NCBI GenBank assembly: GCA_027475525.1
Contig: JAMWFC010000130.1
Coordinates: 62,001-126,000, forward strand
From: Macrolepiota albuminosa
Taxonomy: Eukaryota > Basidiomycota > Agaricomycetes > Agaricales > Agaricaceae
DNA: 64,000 bases
Direction of reading: 5' to 3'
Part shown: one piece after another, positions 22,850 to 34,919 of the stretch
Layout of the letters: every line of letters begins with the position of its first letter
Numbering within the stretch: position 1 is the stretch's first letter
Notes under the pieces: generated by a model
What the model was told of the DNA's origin: nothing
Database searches by the model: none
The model's input: the letters and a program-made list of their open reading frames with translations, nothing else
Program-made: the position numbers and the translations under genes

Positions 22850-23744
22850 CAAGTTGTACTTCTTAGTTGAATATTAAATCTTTTTGATACAATTCTTCAC
22901 TAAGCAGTAGTATCTATAAATGTTTATAAGTATTTATTAGTTTCTTAACTGCAACTATCCTCTATGCATAAAAGCCCTTCTCACAACACACATCATAGGT
23001 GTAACACTAGCTCTTTACTTCTGACTACATTAAACAGCTCTGATTTGGTCAACAGAGTTAAAGATTATTCTTATAGCTTTGCATCTTTTGTTTATTCTTA
23101 TCTAGTTCATCTTCTTTCATTTCTTCTAGTCTGATAAGATATTGATATCTGCATCACTATATTAGACTCTTACTCTTGCAGTGTTCTATAGTGATAAATT
23201 ATCTTATCTTGCAGCAAACATGTTCTCTCCTATGAATGTTAGATAGTACCTCGGTAGGTAGTCATGAGTCTACTAAGTATTCAACTGATAGTCAAAAATT
23301 CAGATATACCCTTTAACAATACAAACTGGTGCTTGACTATTGCTAAAAAAGACCAAGCCATCCTTGAAGATCACTTCATTGAACTTCAAGCTAGCAACAA
23401 ATCAGATTATTATCCAAAGTAAACAATTTATTTTTAAAAAAGACATGGCTTTTAAATTCATATAAATGACTTTTACCATAGTTTAAGTGAGTAAGTCTGC
23501 AGAAGCATCACTTAGTTAGCTAATTTTCTATAGTGGTAGTGGAGACTTGGAATATCTTTATTTTTTTTCAGTCTTTTTAATAACGGTAAGTAAGCCTTTG
23601 ATTTACAATTCCTTATATATATCAAATTTCATTCTCACCACCAAAATCAAACTAGTTATCTATTTTATTCCAAAGCATCTCCCTTTCTGCCTGCTAGACT
23701 GCCATTTTTGCCTCTATTTAGGCATGACACAATCTTTCAGTTGA
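22850..23744. other. AT-rich stretch without recognisable genes
   Basis: No supported feature. A short open frame at 23547-23744 is AT-driven and has no motif. Confidence 0.4.
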
Positions 23745-25091
23745 CTATAGTGCATAAGCTAATACATATAATCTGCAATCCAGGTCACAGAAAAATTGTT
23801 CCATAATTCCTGACTCATATACTATCTTTATATATGCTATTTCCAATTTGATAGGATCCATAGATATGCAAGGTGCTGTAACTTCACCTTGTGCTTTTGC
23901 TTCATACTTTTTAATTTTTTGAGCAATGCTAGCAGTTTGAAAGAAGAATGCTTCAAACCATCTATTTTTGCAACATTGGAAGTGATTTAATTTGTCATGC
24001 ACAGCTTGTCATGCACAGCTACAATTCCTACTCAATGCTTTATAAGCTTGTTCTTGACTGATCTGACCATGAATAGATCATCTATTGTGAGCCTTCCATT
24101 TTGAACCTCTTGATTTATTGCATCTAAAGTTAGAGCACCTCTTGCAAGCTCATAGAATGCTGGTTTTAAAACCACATTTAGGTTACCATAATATGTCATA
24201 TATTGACATGCCATAACAATTGTCTTGACAACACATGGCCAAAACCTGATTTTAACATTGTATAATCTGAGCAACCACATTGCTATAACGTAATCTGCTG
24301 CTCATTGTGCTTTATTTTCAAATTGAAGAGTAGTCTCTACTCACAGAATGATGATGATATCATGAAATAGAGGTGGTTCTATTATGAATAACCTATAAAA
24401 CAATTAGTTTGTCTTTTCTGAAAATGCAGATAATATATAATACTTATGCAAACTTGTCAAGAGACTCAAGCAGTATTTCAAAGTCATGAGGGGATACTTT
24501 AGTTTTGTCCAAATCAAGTATTTGGCTTCTATTGGAAAGTGCATCTCTGAACCATCCACTCATTCTTTTCAATCTAGCTATATTGAGCTTAAATTTACTG
24601 TCCTAAATTTGGACAATGACTGTCTGTTCAGCCTTCCAGTGCCTTGATTGATTAGAACATATTTTTTGATGTTTTATGGATTGTTCAGGTAGCAAATCAG
24701 GACTAGTTTGGAGAGTACGTCAAGAAGTGCCAGATTGGTCAATCATTGTTACTTTCATAGATGATAACCTGTGTTCCAAAGTGTACGATAAAATCTGACC
24801 ATCCTCATGCAAGGCTGATTCAGATTAGAGTATCTATGCTAGGAGTAGATTTTAGCTTAGCCCTAGTAATCTTTGTTGCTGATGATAAATTTTGCAATCA
24901 ATGCATGCCAGTGGTGGATCTACCATCAATGTTGAAGATTTTGTCATATCTGGAACCTGTGTAGAAAATGGCTGTTTCATTTGAGTTCTAGAAGCCTTGG
25001 CTTTGTTAGCTAGGTGTAAATATGATGAAGGCATAGATTGCAGCTTATTTATGGAATCTTGACTTTTATCAAGTTTCAATTCTGATAACAT
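23745..25091 (-). pseudogene. Uncharacterised, intron-split gene relic on the minus strand
   Basis: Several minus-strand stretches have coding character: 25091-24852 (MLSELKLDKSQDSIN, then DPPLACIDCKIYHQQ), about 24580-24440 (WFRDALSNRSQILDLDKTKV then SPHDFEILLESLDKF), 24280-24032 (MWLLRLYNVKIRFWP, then RGALTLDAINQEVQNGRLTI) and 24002-23745. Stops separate them. The style resembles large Agaricomycete proteins of unknown function that accompany transposons, but no family was securely recognised. Confidence 0.4.
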
Positions 25092-25770
25092 ACTCTTTGA
25101 GTGATCTCCAACTTCTTAATGATGTTCTATTGACATTCAAAGTAATAGATCTTAGCAAGATCAAGAAAAGCAGTAATCAATAATATTGAGTGTGTGAAGT
25201 TAGAGATATCTACATCTCAATCTACAGTTAAAGAAGTGCATTCAAATTATCTCATCATTGGCACACAATTCTTATGCATGCAGCAATATAGGAAAGTTTT
25301 ATATTTGGTAGCAAGCAGAAACTGCATACTATGTATTTTAATTATAACTAAAACACAAATCTAGACTCCATAATGCTGGTCTTCAGAAAACTATCACACA
25401 AACCCGTGTTGGTCTCTATTATATACAGCCACTTCCCATTTTACATTGCAAAGTTTGTAGAGTTGAGAAACTTTTGCATGATGCTGTGGTCAGAGTACTG
25501 CATAGTATGGCTGAAGAAGTTGGGGAAGATTTCTTGAGAATTAGGGTTAGTTGTGAGCTGTCTCCTGGATATTACCACCTACATAGATATTGACTCACTC
25601 TGAGCATTCTTGAAGGTTTGCCATGAGACTGAGAAAAGGAACTTGAAGGAGGATGCTAATTGTAGTTGTAAGTTGTAAAGTATATGGATGTAATACAGGT
25701 TGACTGACAAGGGTGAGGACCATGGAAGCATATGCAGTTGTACCCAGTATAGTTGAAAAATATAAAAATA

Positions 25771-25794
25771 TTTATTTATTTATTTATTTATTTA
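25771..25794 (+). repeat. (TTTA)n microsatellite
   Basis: About six TTTA units directly upstream of a small inverted-repeat element. Confidence 0.9.
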
Positions 25795-25798
25795 GTAG

Positions 25799-26076
25799 CT
25801 TGGGAAACTTGATCACTTTTGACAAAGGCTCTCAAAGATCTCTCTGCTGGGGCCAGAAGATGTTTTCAATGAAAAAAGAGTCAAAGAACCCTGTCATCTG
25901 TTTCTTGGTCAGCTTTTTCCTATAGAAAAAGGCAAATTTCCTTTGTTCAAAGACTTTTTCCACCAGAAATTGACATATTAGAAATGGCATAATAAGTTTT
26001 CTCTTGACTTTTTTCTGAGGAAACACAATTGAGTGCCAGCAGTGCTGGAGCCCTTGTCAAAAGTAATCAAGCATAG
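25799..26076. mobile_element. MITE-like element, ~275 bp
   Basis: The left end reads CTTGATCACTTTTGACAAAG (from about 25808). The right end, reverse-complemented, reads CTTGATTACTTTTGACAAGG (to about 26071), giving inverted repeats of about 24 bp with two mismatches. The interior has no transposase. The same end motif occurs alone at about 7523. A palindrome lies 15 bp outside the right end (26091-26111). Confidence 0.6.
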
Positions 26077-26218
26077 TCACAAGCTCTCTTGGCACTCACA
26101 ATCAGAGTGCCAGTACTGAAATTAATGCACAGTAGTCACGCAGCCCAGAATGTTGAATGAGGAATTAAATGCTGTATTAATAAAACCAAATGAGTAGCCA
26201 CATTTATACTATTCAGTC

Positions 26219-26878
26219 TTGTCTGGTTTGACATCAAGAAAGATTTACAAGATACTCTTTCCTTTTTATCTGTCCACACATTCTACTCTGACCATGCAAT
26301 GTCCAGTCACCGATAGTCTAGCTCTTATCATCCAGCCCTCAAAAGCCAGCAGCAACAGGATCAGCTCACTAGTTCTGCTTCTATATCCTATCTCCCCCAT
26401 TCCCAGACCCATCCCACTGTCCATTGTGCAGACACGCTCCCCACAATCTCCAGTCATTTGAGCATCTCTTTATTCTGCAACAACTTGCACCACCTGTCGC
26501 CTCTCCAACCTAATGGTGCATCTTGTCCTCTATGCAGTCCTGGTCTCTCCATTGCTGCCCTCCACAACAAAGATGACCTGCCTCGTGGCGGTGCAGCCAG
26601 CTGCTCACACTCCTACAACAGTATCTGCCCCATCCACCACTATCAGCTGCACAACTCCTGTAGGCATATTGAGCAAGTTCAAGAAGACCTCCCCACTCAA
26701 ACATAATACAAAGCATTTGTCTCAGTCACCAGGCTCCATCATGGATATGGATATAAATAGAAATGCTGACAAGGACACTGACAAGGTTGACACCGCATTT
26801 GAGGGGCTCGTAGCCCTTGGTGGCAAAGAAGCTGCAAGTGCAAGAGCTACTAATATGGACATTGGATGGAAGTGGTGA
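26219..26878 (+). pseudogene. Ser/Thr/Pro-rich ORF of unknown function with one in-frame stop
   Basis: One frame stays open from 26219 to 26878 except for a TGA at about 26459 (VI*AS). The N-terminal half is Ser/Ile/Pro-rich; later stretches include KMTCLVAVQPAAHTPTTVSA and MDMDINRNADKDTDKVD. A second frame downstream (26890-26990) continues with KARGNAQEG and SPSKLWKT, as if a nuclear-type protein went on. Base composition is less AT-biased than the surroundings. No domain was recognised. Confidence 0.4.
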
Positions 26879-26929
26879 TGTCAAACAGGAGCTGTTTGAG
26901 GCAGTTGATGGCACCAAGGCAAGGGGCAA

Positions 26930-27850
26930 TGCTCAAGAAGGAATAATAAACGTAGCCATTTCTCCATCCAAACTATGGAAGACTATTTTGAATTTCCCTC
27001 TCGTTGTGTATTTGTGTTCTTGTTATATTTTGTTGTGCCCCTTTCATGATATCTGTCTCTCCCTCCCCGCCACTTACTTTCTATTTGTATTAATCACCAT
27101 TGTTTTTTTTTAAAGAAAATACACCTTGTGCAGGCCAGAATATGATAGATGTAGCTAATTTAATACATGTAAGAACAGCCAGACCATCAACTAAAATCTT
27201 TAAGCTTTGCTAGATGTTTAACTACGCAGAACAAAGAGTGAGTAAAAAAAAGATGTGAGAAGATGGTTTGAAATATGCATATAAATAGTTGATGAATACT
27301 ATTTCTTAAGGATGCGCTCTATGTGCTTGAAGATCTCATCAACACCATGAATAAAAAGTATGACACAGCAAGAGAAGATAACAGGTGGTGCTTGTGGGTT
27401 TGCATAGTTTTGTTCAAGGAGAGCACGTTCAAATGTGATGGGTAGACTGAGTGTAATGTGGGTAAGTTGGATTGTCAGTCATGAGTGACCTGTGATGTCA
27501 AAGTAGGAGAGCTGTTGGAAAGCATGCTAAACTTTTAGAAAATGTGTGAGTTTAGCGTGAAGGGCATATATACAAGTGTGGCATGCTAAATAGAATTGAA
27601 CAAGGGCAAAGATGATGTAAAGTAGCAGCTTACTGAAAGCACGTTCTCAGATGATATCAAGGGTTGAAAGAACAGAGTTGATACTATTATCGTCCAATTT
27701 GATTGAAGAGTTTATGTTGTTGATTGCTTTTGTGGGTAGATATACCCTGAGTGACGAAGCAATATAAAGAACAATTAATCATACTTAGCAAACTCCATAT
27801 TACTTCCAGGTCCCTGTCAAGAAAATCATTGAACACCCCTACAATGACAC
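26930..27850. other. AT-rich stretch without recognisable genes
   Basis: Nothing supported was found on either strand. Confidence 0.35.
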
Positions 27851-27854
27851 CTTG

Positions 27855-28443
27855 GAACATCTCATTGGCATGATTTGGAGAGTGTTGTGGACATAGGTTG
27901 GGCTAATTGATAGATCAAAAATAAAGTTGTGAAAGTCAAAAGCAGAGGCAATAATAGAAGTCGAAATAAATAGTGGACTGTGTGAATGTGATATAGTTGT
28001 AGAGTGACGTCCATTGAGTGTGAACAAAGTTTGCTGTTCAGAGACAGACAAGCACTAGTAAGAACAAAGAGAAGCCTGGTGACAGTTTGACACCAGTAAG
28101 AGAGAGTAACTGTAGTTTTGCCTCCAGATAAGACAAGAGAATATACAGTCAACAAGACAAAGAAGACCCTAAAACTGAGTAGCTGAAGCCAGAAAGGTGA
28201 AAAGGAAGCAGAGATGCCAAAACAATTAATCAAGCCAGGAACTGTGCCAAAACCAACAAGAATAAAGCCAAGACAGAAAAGCAATAGTACCAAGAAGCCA
28301 AGAGAATATAAGTACACTGCTGATAACAGCAAGCATGTGAACTTTGACCTTGGATCAGACGTCAAAGAAGTCAAAACAAAGTCAAGCAAGATGAAACTTG
28401 AGACTAAACCAGATGATGATGAGACAATACAATAAGACATGCA
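27855..28443 (+). repeat. Decayed copy (left part) of the 53.9-54.9 kb segment
   Basis: GGGCTAATTGATAGATCA (27900) matches GGGCTAACTGATGGATCG at 53866, which spans the stop codon of the HMG-box gene. Similarity continues through a Lys/Glu/Arg-rich stretch (28214-28435) to CTTGGATCAGACGTC (54 kb copy: GTCGGATCAGACGTC). The copy then breaks at GACATGCA (28436-28443), the left target duplication of the KDZ element, and resumes at 33331. Confidence 0.75.
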
Positions 28444-28529
28444 CCTGCATGTCCCACCCAACCCCTCTAATAAGACAAGGAGGAAGGGGGTCACCTACCT
28501 CTCTAGTTAGAGTAGATTTTGTGAGTTGT

Positions 28530-29060
28530 CTATGATACGAATAATATATAGATAAATATCAAAAATATTGAGGAACTGTGAGAAATGTCTAGAAGAAGCA
28601 TGATGAACATTGACAGATGATCTGTCAACATCGTCTGGTGCTGTTGGTGGGTGCCATCAATCCTGCTCTTGACATCAACTACCTTCTGCTCATTGTTTTG
28701 TATGATGAGCTCAAAAATACACTGAAAAATTAGCCAAAAATTTGGAAAAAATTTATAAGTCATTGCCCGAGTTCTTAGAGCCGTTCATATCAACCTTTGT
28801 CCTCATCATTGTCCACAATGAGCTTGAAAATAGATAATGAATAAACATAGCCTGGTTTTTTTGGGTCCTTGATTTTAGACTGTTTCTGCCATATCAACCT
28901 CATGGCTTTGAATTGCCACCTGTCACCTTGGCATCATGGTGACTGTCAGAACCTTTGTGCTCATTGTCACCCACAATGAGCACCTCAAACTGCCAAAAGA
29001 TCTGCCAAAAAAACAGAAAAAATTATGAAATGAAAAGTATGTTGATATTGTAGGACTATA
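28530..29060. other. Left subterminal region of the KDZ element with short internal repeats
   Basis: GAACCTTTGTGCTCATTGTC..CCACAATGAGC-type phrases recur three times (about 28680, 28795 and 28950). They may be subterminal transposase-binding repeats or a repetitive, decayed exon. No product is recognisable. Confidence 0.35.
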
Positions 29061-29331
29061 TATAAACTGATAATTTGACTACACATAGGAGAGAGAGAGC
29101 CATAGGATATTTACATACTCTGAGGCGAAGCAATGCTATTGAATCAACAGTCCTTGCTAGTATAAATTGAGCAACTCAAAAACGCTGTATTGAATGTGGT
29201 AAAACTCACTTTTATCTCTTGTACATGCCCATAATTCAAACTTTCATAATAGTGCTGCTGGAGTTATATTGAGTACTTCATTTAAAAATGCCAGAGAGCC
29301 TTGCAACTCAATTCACCCAGGCAAAATGCTA

Positions 29332-30061
29332 TCATGCACATGGCCTCTTGTGAAAAAAGCAAAGGCCATTGTTTTGCAGTATTTGTGCAAATTTCCTATA
29401 TAGCAAGTTGTGAATCATGTATATATATATTCTTGTAAAGTATTTTCTGACCTTGTCTCTGATATTTGACAGCACAGCCTGATAGTCAAGAGCTGCTGCC
29501 TTGTTTGAGCTGCAAGCACCCTGAGTTTTAACCTTGTGTGTATCTTCCAGCTCCTCACACAACTCATCTGTGTTGATGTCATTATAAATATCCTCATCAA
29601 TCTCTTTGCAAACAATTTCCTGGATTTCTGCCAGAGGCAGACAATCACCTTTGTTGTAGCCTATTCTTTGGTAAGCCATAGCTATTTTAAAGTCAACATG
29701 ATAGGCTTACTTTTATTAAGCTCTCTTCCACGTTATAATACAAGTGCATTCCAAAAGTTGGCATGTCGCTCTTGCTTAATGACAAGTGCATTGCTCAACA
29801 ACTGATATATTTTTTCTACCTTTAAGTTTGAAGATATAAACAAGATTATATGGGCTCTATGGCAAATCACACCTGTCAGCATGTGTTACCATCTTTAGAC
29901 TTCATGTTACTGGGAGTTATCCAGCTTAATTCTGCTGGACTACCGTTGAATGTCATGTAGGATGCAGCACCATCAATTTTGAGAGGACCCATTATTCTGA
30001 GTATGTACGCATAAGCAAAAGTTACTTGTAAGGAGATCAGAAATTGTGCTGCTTCTAGCAT
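29332..30061 (-). pseudogene. Second ORF relic of the KDZ element, unknown product
   Basis: Minus-strand open stretches 30061-29876 (MLEAAQFLISLQ) and 29679-29332 (MAYQRIGYNKGDCLPLAEIQ, then acidic EIDEDIYNDINTDE) read as fragments of one protein. They lie divergent from the transposase. No domain was recognised. Accessory genes beside KDZ transposases are known, which is the only basis for linking it to the element. Confidence 0.4.
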
Positions 30062-30879
30062 TGAAGCAAATAGTCTCCCAAGCCTAACTGTACATAATGA
30101 AGACTCATATTTTGTGATTTCTGCTAACAGTTTTTATATCTTTTCCTATTATCACAACCCTCAACCACGTCTGCATCCCCTATTTATGTTGCATAACTAA
30201 GTTTATGCAGCATGTCAATTATCCTCCTTTTTTATGCCCTCTCATTTGCCACTAATATTCAGCAATATGTTTTTTACTTATCATTGTATGAAAACTCATA
30301 TCTTTAGAAACAAATTAGAAACAGCTTTCTAGTTCATGCTATGGAAGACATGCACTTAACAGTACTTGATCAAACATTGTGTTTAGTTGGAAAAAGTGCA
30401 TTGTTCAAGATGCAGGAATGCTTGACTTAAAACTAGCTGGATGGCCTAGAGGCAGTGCCTTGTAAAACACTATTTACTTGTCAAATAAACAGAGACATCA
30501 TTTATATTAGTGTTCTGAATAATCTATACAAATTATAATATATGAGCATTTAATGTAGCCATTCCAGAGTTAACATAGTGGGCTTTGCAGCTGGAAGGCA
30601 TCTGCTAATATTATTTGATCATATGCATTTTTAGCATGCCAAAAGTTACAAGTAGCCGTGCTACAGCAAGTTTCAGTAGGCTTCGAGCTCTCTCAACTAA
30701 GTCCAAACTAAAAAGACATGTAGTTTTGGAAGAAGTATTAAGGAGTAAGCAAATTTGAAACTCAATTGTCCAGTCAAATGCTGACCATTGACTTAAACAT
30801 GGTAAATTCAACTATCTTTAAAAAACTGCAACAAATAACTTACTAGTGGTTAGCATCAGTTGTCCTAGCCCCTTCAAAT

Positions 30880-33236
30880 ATTCCTGAAGACAAACTAGAG
30901 CAAGACAATCTCTCTGATACTATATATTTCTCTGTTCAGCAAAATAAGCTTCATCATGTATTGAATGGTACAGCTTCCTACAACCTCAGCCATGCAGGAG
31001 ATGAGTTTGTGCATATCATTGCAGACTGTTTACATGACAAAGATTAGTGTGTTATTATTTTTCTCATAAATTGCACAGACATTTATTCTATTATAGCCAG
31101 CATACAAAGCAGAAGGATCATCGCACATGTCATGATTGTGTACAAAACCGCATCAAAGCATTTCAGCTGCAAATGGATGGCATTGTTAGTGCTTATATGA
31201 AATGGGCAGCACAGATAGGAGACAATGCATTTGACGCAAAACCTGTATTTGTAGAGAGTTCTGCAGAAGACACATTGAAGCTGCATGTTATGAATATTTT
31301 TTGTATGTGTTTTTTTGCTATTTTCTTCAAAATCTGATCTGGAGCTAGAGTCTTACACATTTATCATCAACCTCCTTATAACTGACTCTAACATACCAGC
31401 TGCTCTACTTTGTCATGGTCTTCTTCCTATCGCTCCAATAAGACCTACATTTGCCTTTTCCATTCATATTGTGAAACTTTATCGCATTATTCATCTTCGC
31501 AGTCCCCATCACACTATAGAGCTATTTATCAAGAGTTTCTGTAATCTCAGCCACATTTCTTTCTGCCAATACATTGCTCAACAATTTACTGTGGCTTTTG
31601 ATCTTTTTCTTGATATTCACGCCTATGTGTCAAGTCATGTTAATATGGCTCTTGGACACAATATCTCTAAGTGGCATCTGAAGAATGCTTGCTCTGCATG
31701 CACATACAAGCTAGAAAATGAAACAGATCTTATTTTCAAAATGTTATTTACAATAGATAGTAATAAATCTCTAAAACGTCTTCAACGCATATCAAAACTG
31801 CCTCCTGCTGAAGAAGGGTCCGAGCCATGCCTTGGAGAGTCAAAAGCATGCCTGAATTCAAGAACTGTGCCAGGTGATTGATATTTGACTCAGGAAGATG
31901 TTGACCGCTAGGCAAAGGCAGCTCTTGAAGAGTTGCTGCCAATAAAGAAGATAGACAAAGACAATCCATGTGCTGGCTGCTAGACAAAGTAAAGATGTAG
32001 GGCATTTTTGATGAAACTGGTATCTTTCTTGCTTTGTGCTGGCATGGCTTCTTATTGGTGATTGCTGATAAGATTACCAGTAGCAAATTGTATGTTGCAA
32101 TTATATTATCTCACTTCTAATTTCTGACATTTCATATAGATCTAAATATCCTCTTGCAGTTGTATGCTCACTGCTCGAAACCTTTGATAATAGTCTTGGA
32201 TGTGAATATGACATTGGATGCAAGTTCAAAAAAACCCTTAATATAAACAAACTTGGTGCCCGAGCCTGTGAATTAAGGTTTCAGACTCTTGTTGGGTCCT
32301 TTCTTACCCACACTCACAATTGGGTATGTCAACTTTCTAATTTGGCGACTTATGTTAAAGATATAAGTTTGGAGGATTTGAAAGGCTGTGAATGCTTCTT
32401 TTCCAAGTCAAATGCACTTGCTGCTTCAGTTTGCTATGCTAGTACCTTCCATCAGCAGCAGAAGATTGTGGAATATATGACCCACATTGATTTTTTTGAA
32501 ACTCAACACAATCTCAGTAAGCATGTCTATGCTTACTGTTATAATTCGCTCATGAAAAATCTAGGCACATTCCTGGTCAATAACTATTGACAAGCTTTAG
32601 AACTACTTGCAGAGAAGAAGGCACTTCAGAAGACCATGGAAGATCAGGGAATTACAGGAACTGATGTTTTTTATGAATGGCTTAAGGACGAACAAGCTTA
32701 TGTAACTTCTTTATCAAAAGAACCTATAAAAGAGACATTTGAGATGGAATATTATCAGAAACTAGTAAATTTACATGCTGCAAAGTACATAGTACTACTT
32801 TTATTTTATAATATTCAAAACACTAACTCCTATCCAGAGAAAAACTCACAAAGATTCAAAACACATGGCATGTCTTTGAGCTTCATATGCCCACTATGAT
32901 GTCAAAGCTACCAGGCAAAAAACGTCAATATCAACCTGATACCCAAATGCGGCATGCACAGGAGACAGTCAACAATACAATGAACGCTATTCATAGACTT
33001 GAATTGGAGTTGGGTGTTTCAGAATAGTGGACACCAGATTGTGAGGAATGGAAAACAGGGGCAGTAATGACTGGTCAACAACAATATCAACAATGTTTGG
33101 ATGAACTTGAAGGACTTGTAGTCTCTTGAATGTTTGAACTCACAAAGATGAATATGTCACAAACAGGTTAGTATCTCCTTTCTTTCTCTGATTGTATAGT
33201 CTACTTGAACTTTTTACAGGGTATAAACTTTGCAAG
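30880..33236 (+). pseudogene. KDZ transposase with upstream cysteine-cluster-type region (decayed)
   Basis: The plus strand reads as the KDZ transposase typical of mushrooms. The N-terminal region is at 30880-31300 (HVLNGTASYNLSHAGDEFVH; FQLQMDGIVSAYMKWAAQ). The central block is at 31380-31810 (HGLLPIAPIRPTFAF, HNISKWHLKNACSACTYKLE, IDSNKSLKRLQRI). The core is at 32150-32900 (GCEYDIGCKFKKTL, GCECFFSKSNALAASVCYAS, FLVNNY*QALELL, MEYYQKLVNL). The end is at 33060-33236 (LDELEGLV, then an intron-like GT...AG and YKLCKHIGKAL). Stops and frame changes, often at expected Gln or Arg, disable it. The DIGC Asp is a likely catalytic-core position by family resemblance. Confidence 0.85.
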
Positions 33237-33330
33237 CACATAGGCAAGGCACTCAAGCTCACAAAATCCACTCTAACTAGAGAGGTAGGTGACTCCCTTC
33301 CTCCCTGTCTTACTAGAGGGATTTGGTGGA

Positions 33331-33765
33331 GACATGCAAATCAAGCTAAGCTCAAGACTGGAAACTGTGGGGTGAAAGAACCTATTCTTTTCTCACTATT
33401 TACATGTCTTTTATATCTTTTTCTCTACTATTTAATTTAAATTTTGACTGTTGGTCGGTCTTAGAATCCAAACTCTAATTTGTCACTTCTCCTCCAATAT
33501 TTTTAAATAAGCTTTCTGACCGATGGTCAGTCTCAGAATAAGGTTTTCAATGACGAATCATCTCCAGATCCTCTGATCGCTGCCCAGATCCCAATTCTTT
33601 TCTCCTCAAGATCTCATGTCAAAACTACTTTTCTCTGCTTTCCATTACTTTTCACTCCCATGCTCCTATTCTTTTGATTCTCCATGTATTTCTCATTTTA
33701 TCTCTCATCCTCATCTTTTTTATATAATTGCTCTCCACCATTGTTCCATCTGCAGTCCATTTGCC
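33331..33765 (+). repeat. Decayed copy (right part) of the 53.9-54.9 kb segment
   Basis: It resumes the homology interrupted by the KDZ element: AAATCAAGCTAAGCTCAAG here versus GAAACAAGCTGAGCTCAAG at 54.50 kb, continuing to about 33765/54930. Nearly all CpG sites of the 54-kb copy are TpG or CpA here, for example CTCATGTCAAAACTA versus CTCACGTCGAAGCTG. Confidence 0.8.
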
Positions 33766-34260
33766 ACTACCACAGCATGCTGCAAAAACATCAAAGTTCA
33801 CAGACAATGACTAGCTATTGTACAACCTCCGCAAAGAAAGTTTGCTTAAGACATCATATGCCACTGTTACTTTTTGAAATGCACATGTCACATCCAGATT
33901 ATTTGCGTACTTACTGTATGATAAGCATGAAACAAGGTGCGATAAGATCAGACACACAGTGGTAACTTTGTCTGGTAATGCAAAGTGGAGTAGTTTACTT
34001 TATATAAAGTAGTCCAAAATGTAATTTAGACTGAACTTTGTTGTATTTCAACTGTCTCAATTTCACAGAGTACGTGGGGCTAAGTTATGTGCACACACAC
34101 TTTGTAAAAGTGATTATAATTATTAATTGATTTATTGGAATGAAAAACTTAAAAAGTTTACACTTGAAATAGGTCAAAATTACAAAAACCTGAAGTAGAT
34201 CTAGTCACTTGTAGGCCTAAGACGTCCACTCCCTGGGAACTCCAAGCCATGGCAAGTTGA
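33766..34260. other. Stretch without recognisable genes
   Basis: It contains a 12-bp imperfect palindrome around TACTTTATATAAAGTA (34001-34016) and nothing else that can be supported. Confidence 0.35.
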
Positions 34261-34545
34261 TTACTTGCCCAGCCTCCCCACAATCCTACTCCCTCTATAC
34301 TCCTTCTTCCAACGCACAGACCACAGCATACCCTTGTGTTTTGACATGGTTTTGTGCTCTTTTATATGTGCCAATGTCTGGAGCAGGATTGTACTGGGTT
34401 CAGGACCTTGGTTGTTGCTTTGCTGGCACCTGGTTTTTCTTGGGCTGAGTCTGCTTCTCTTATCCAATCCTCTTTTTTTCTTCCTTTGTCACTTGTCCTC
34501 CCGATTTGTAGTATGACCAAGTCCCCGTTGCTTGTTAGTAGTGGC
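34261..34545 (-). pseudogene. Basic ORF fragment of unknown function
   Basis: The minus strand is open from about 34545 to 34261, with a Lys/Arg-rich N-terminal part (DKRSRLSPRKTRCQQSNN) and WSVRWKKEYRGSR at the end. No start context, neighbour or domain supports a function. It may be an exon remnant. Confidence 0.25.
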
Positions 34546-34919
34546 AGGTTGTGTTAAGTGGCTGAGCATGGGTTTCTGTCAAGTCCTAGATATCAGAATC
34601 AGAGATTGATGCGTTGGCTGATCAGTGACGTCAGTTCAGCAGAGATGCTGATTTTGGAGCGAGATTTGTGATCCTGTTTTCTGCTGCATACCAGCTATCC
34701 TCGTGCTGATCAATCTTTGATCATTGTTGCTCCCACTATATACTTACTGTTCTACAGGCTGGCTTCTTCATTGCTTTTATTTGGTTCTCAGAGTCCTTTG
34801 AGGTGAGTTGCCTCTGCATTTACAGTTTTTGATACACACTTACAGTTTTCAGTGTTTTAACAGGTTTATATGGGGTCTTATGTCTTGTTCTGTCTGCCTC
34901 AGATGAGGCAGATATATCA

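Larger units (their letters stand above)
28444..33330 (+). mobile_element. KDZ-type transposon with TIRs and 8-bp target-site duplication
   Basis: The element is flanked by GACATGCA at 28436-28443 and 33331-33338. The uninterrupted sequence is preserved in the homologous segment at about 54.49 kb. The ends carry imperfect inverted repeats of about 65-70 bp containing AGTCACCTACCTCTCTAGTT (left 28461-28525, right 33258-33322). The plus strand encodes a KDZ transposase relic. Minus-strand ORFs occupy the left half. Large size, 8-bp TSD and transposase agree with the Kyakuja-Dileera-Zisupton superfamily. Confidence 0.8.

Noticed and set aside
27862..28494. Long minus-strand ORF (210 codons) reading as a very hydrophobic, multi-pass membrane protein
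   Set aside because: It is antisense to a Lys/Glu/Arg-rich repeat segment shared with 54 kb; complementing purine-rich DNA yields Phe/Leu/Ser-rich translations. It also crosses the KDZ insertion boundary.
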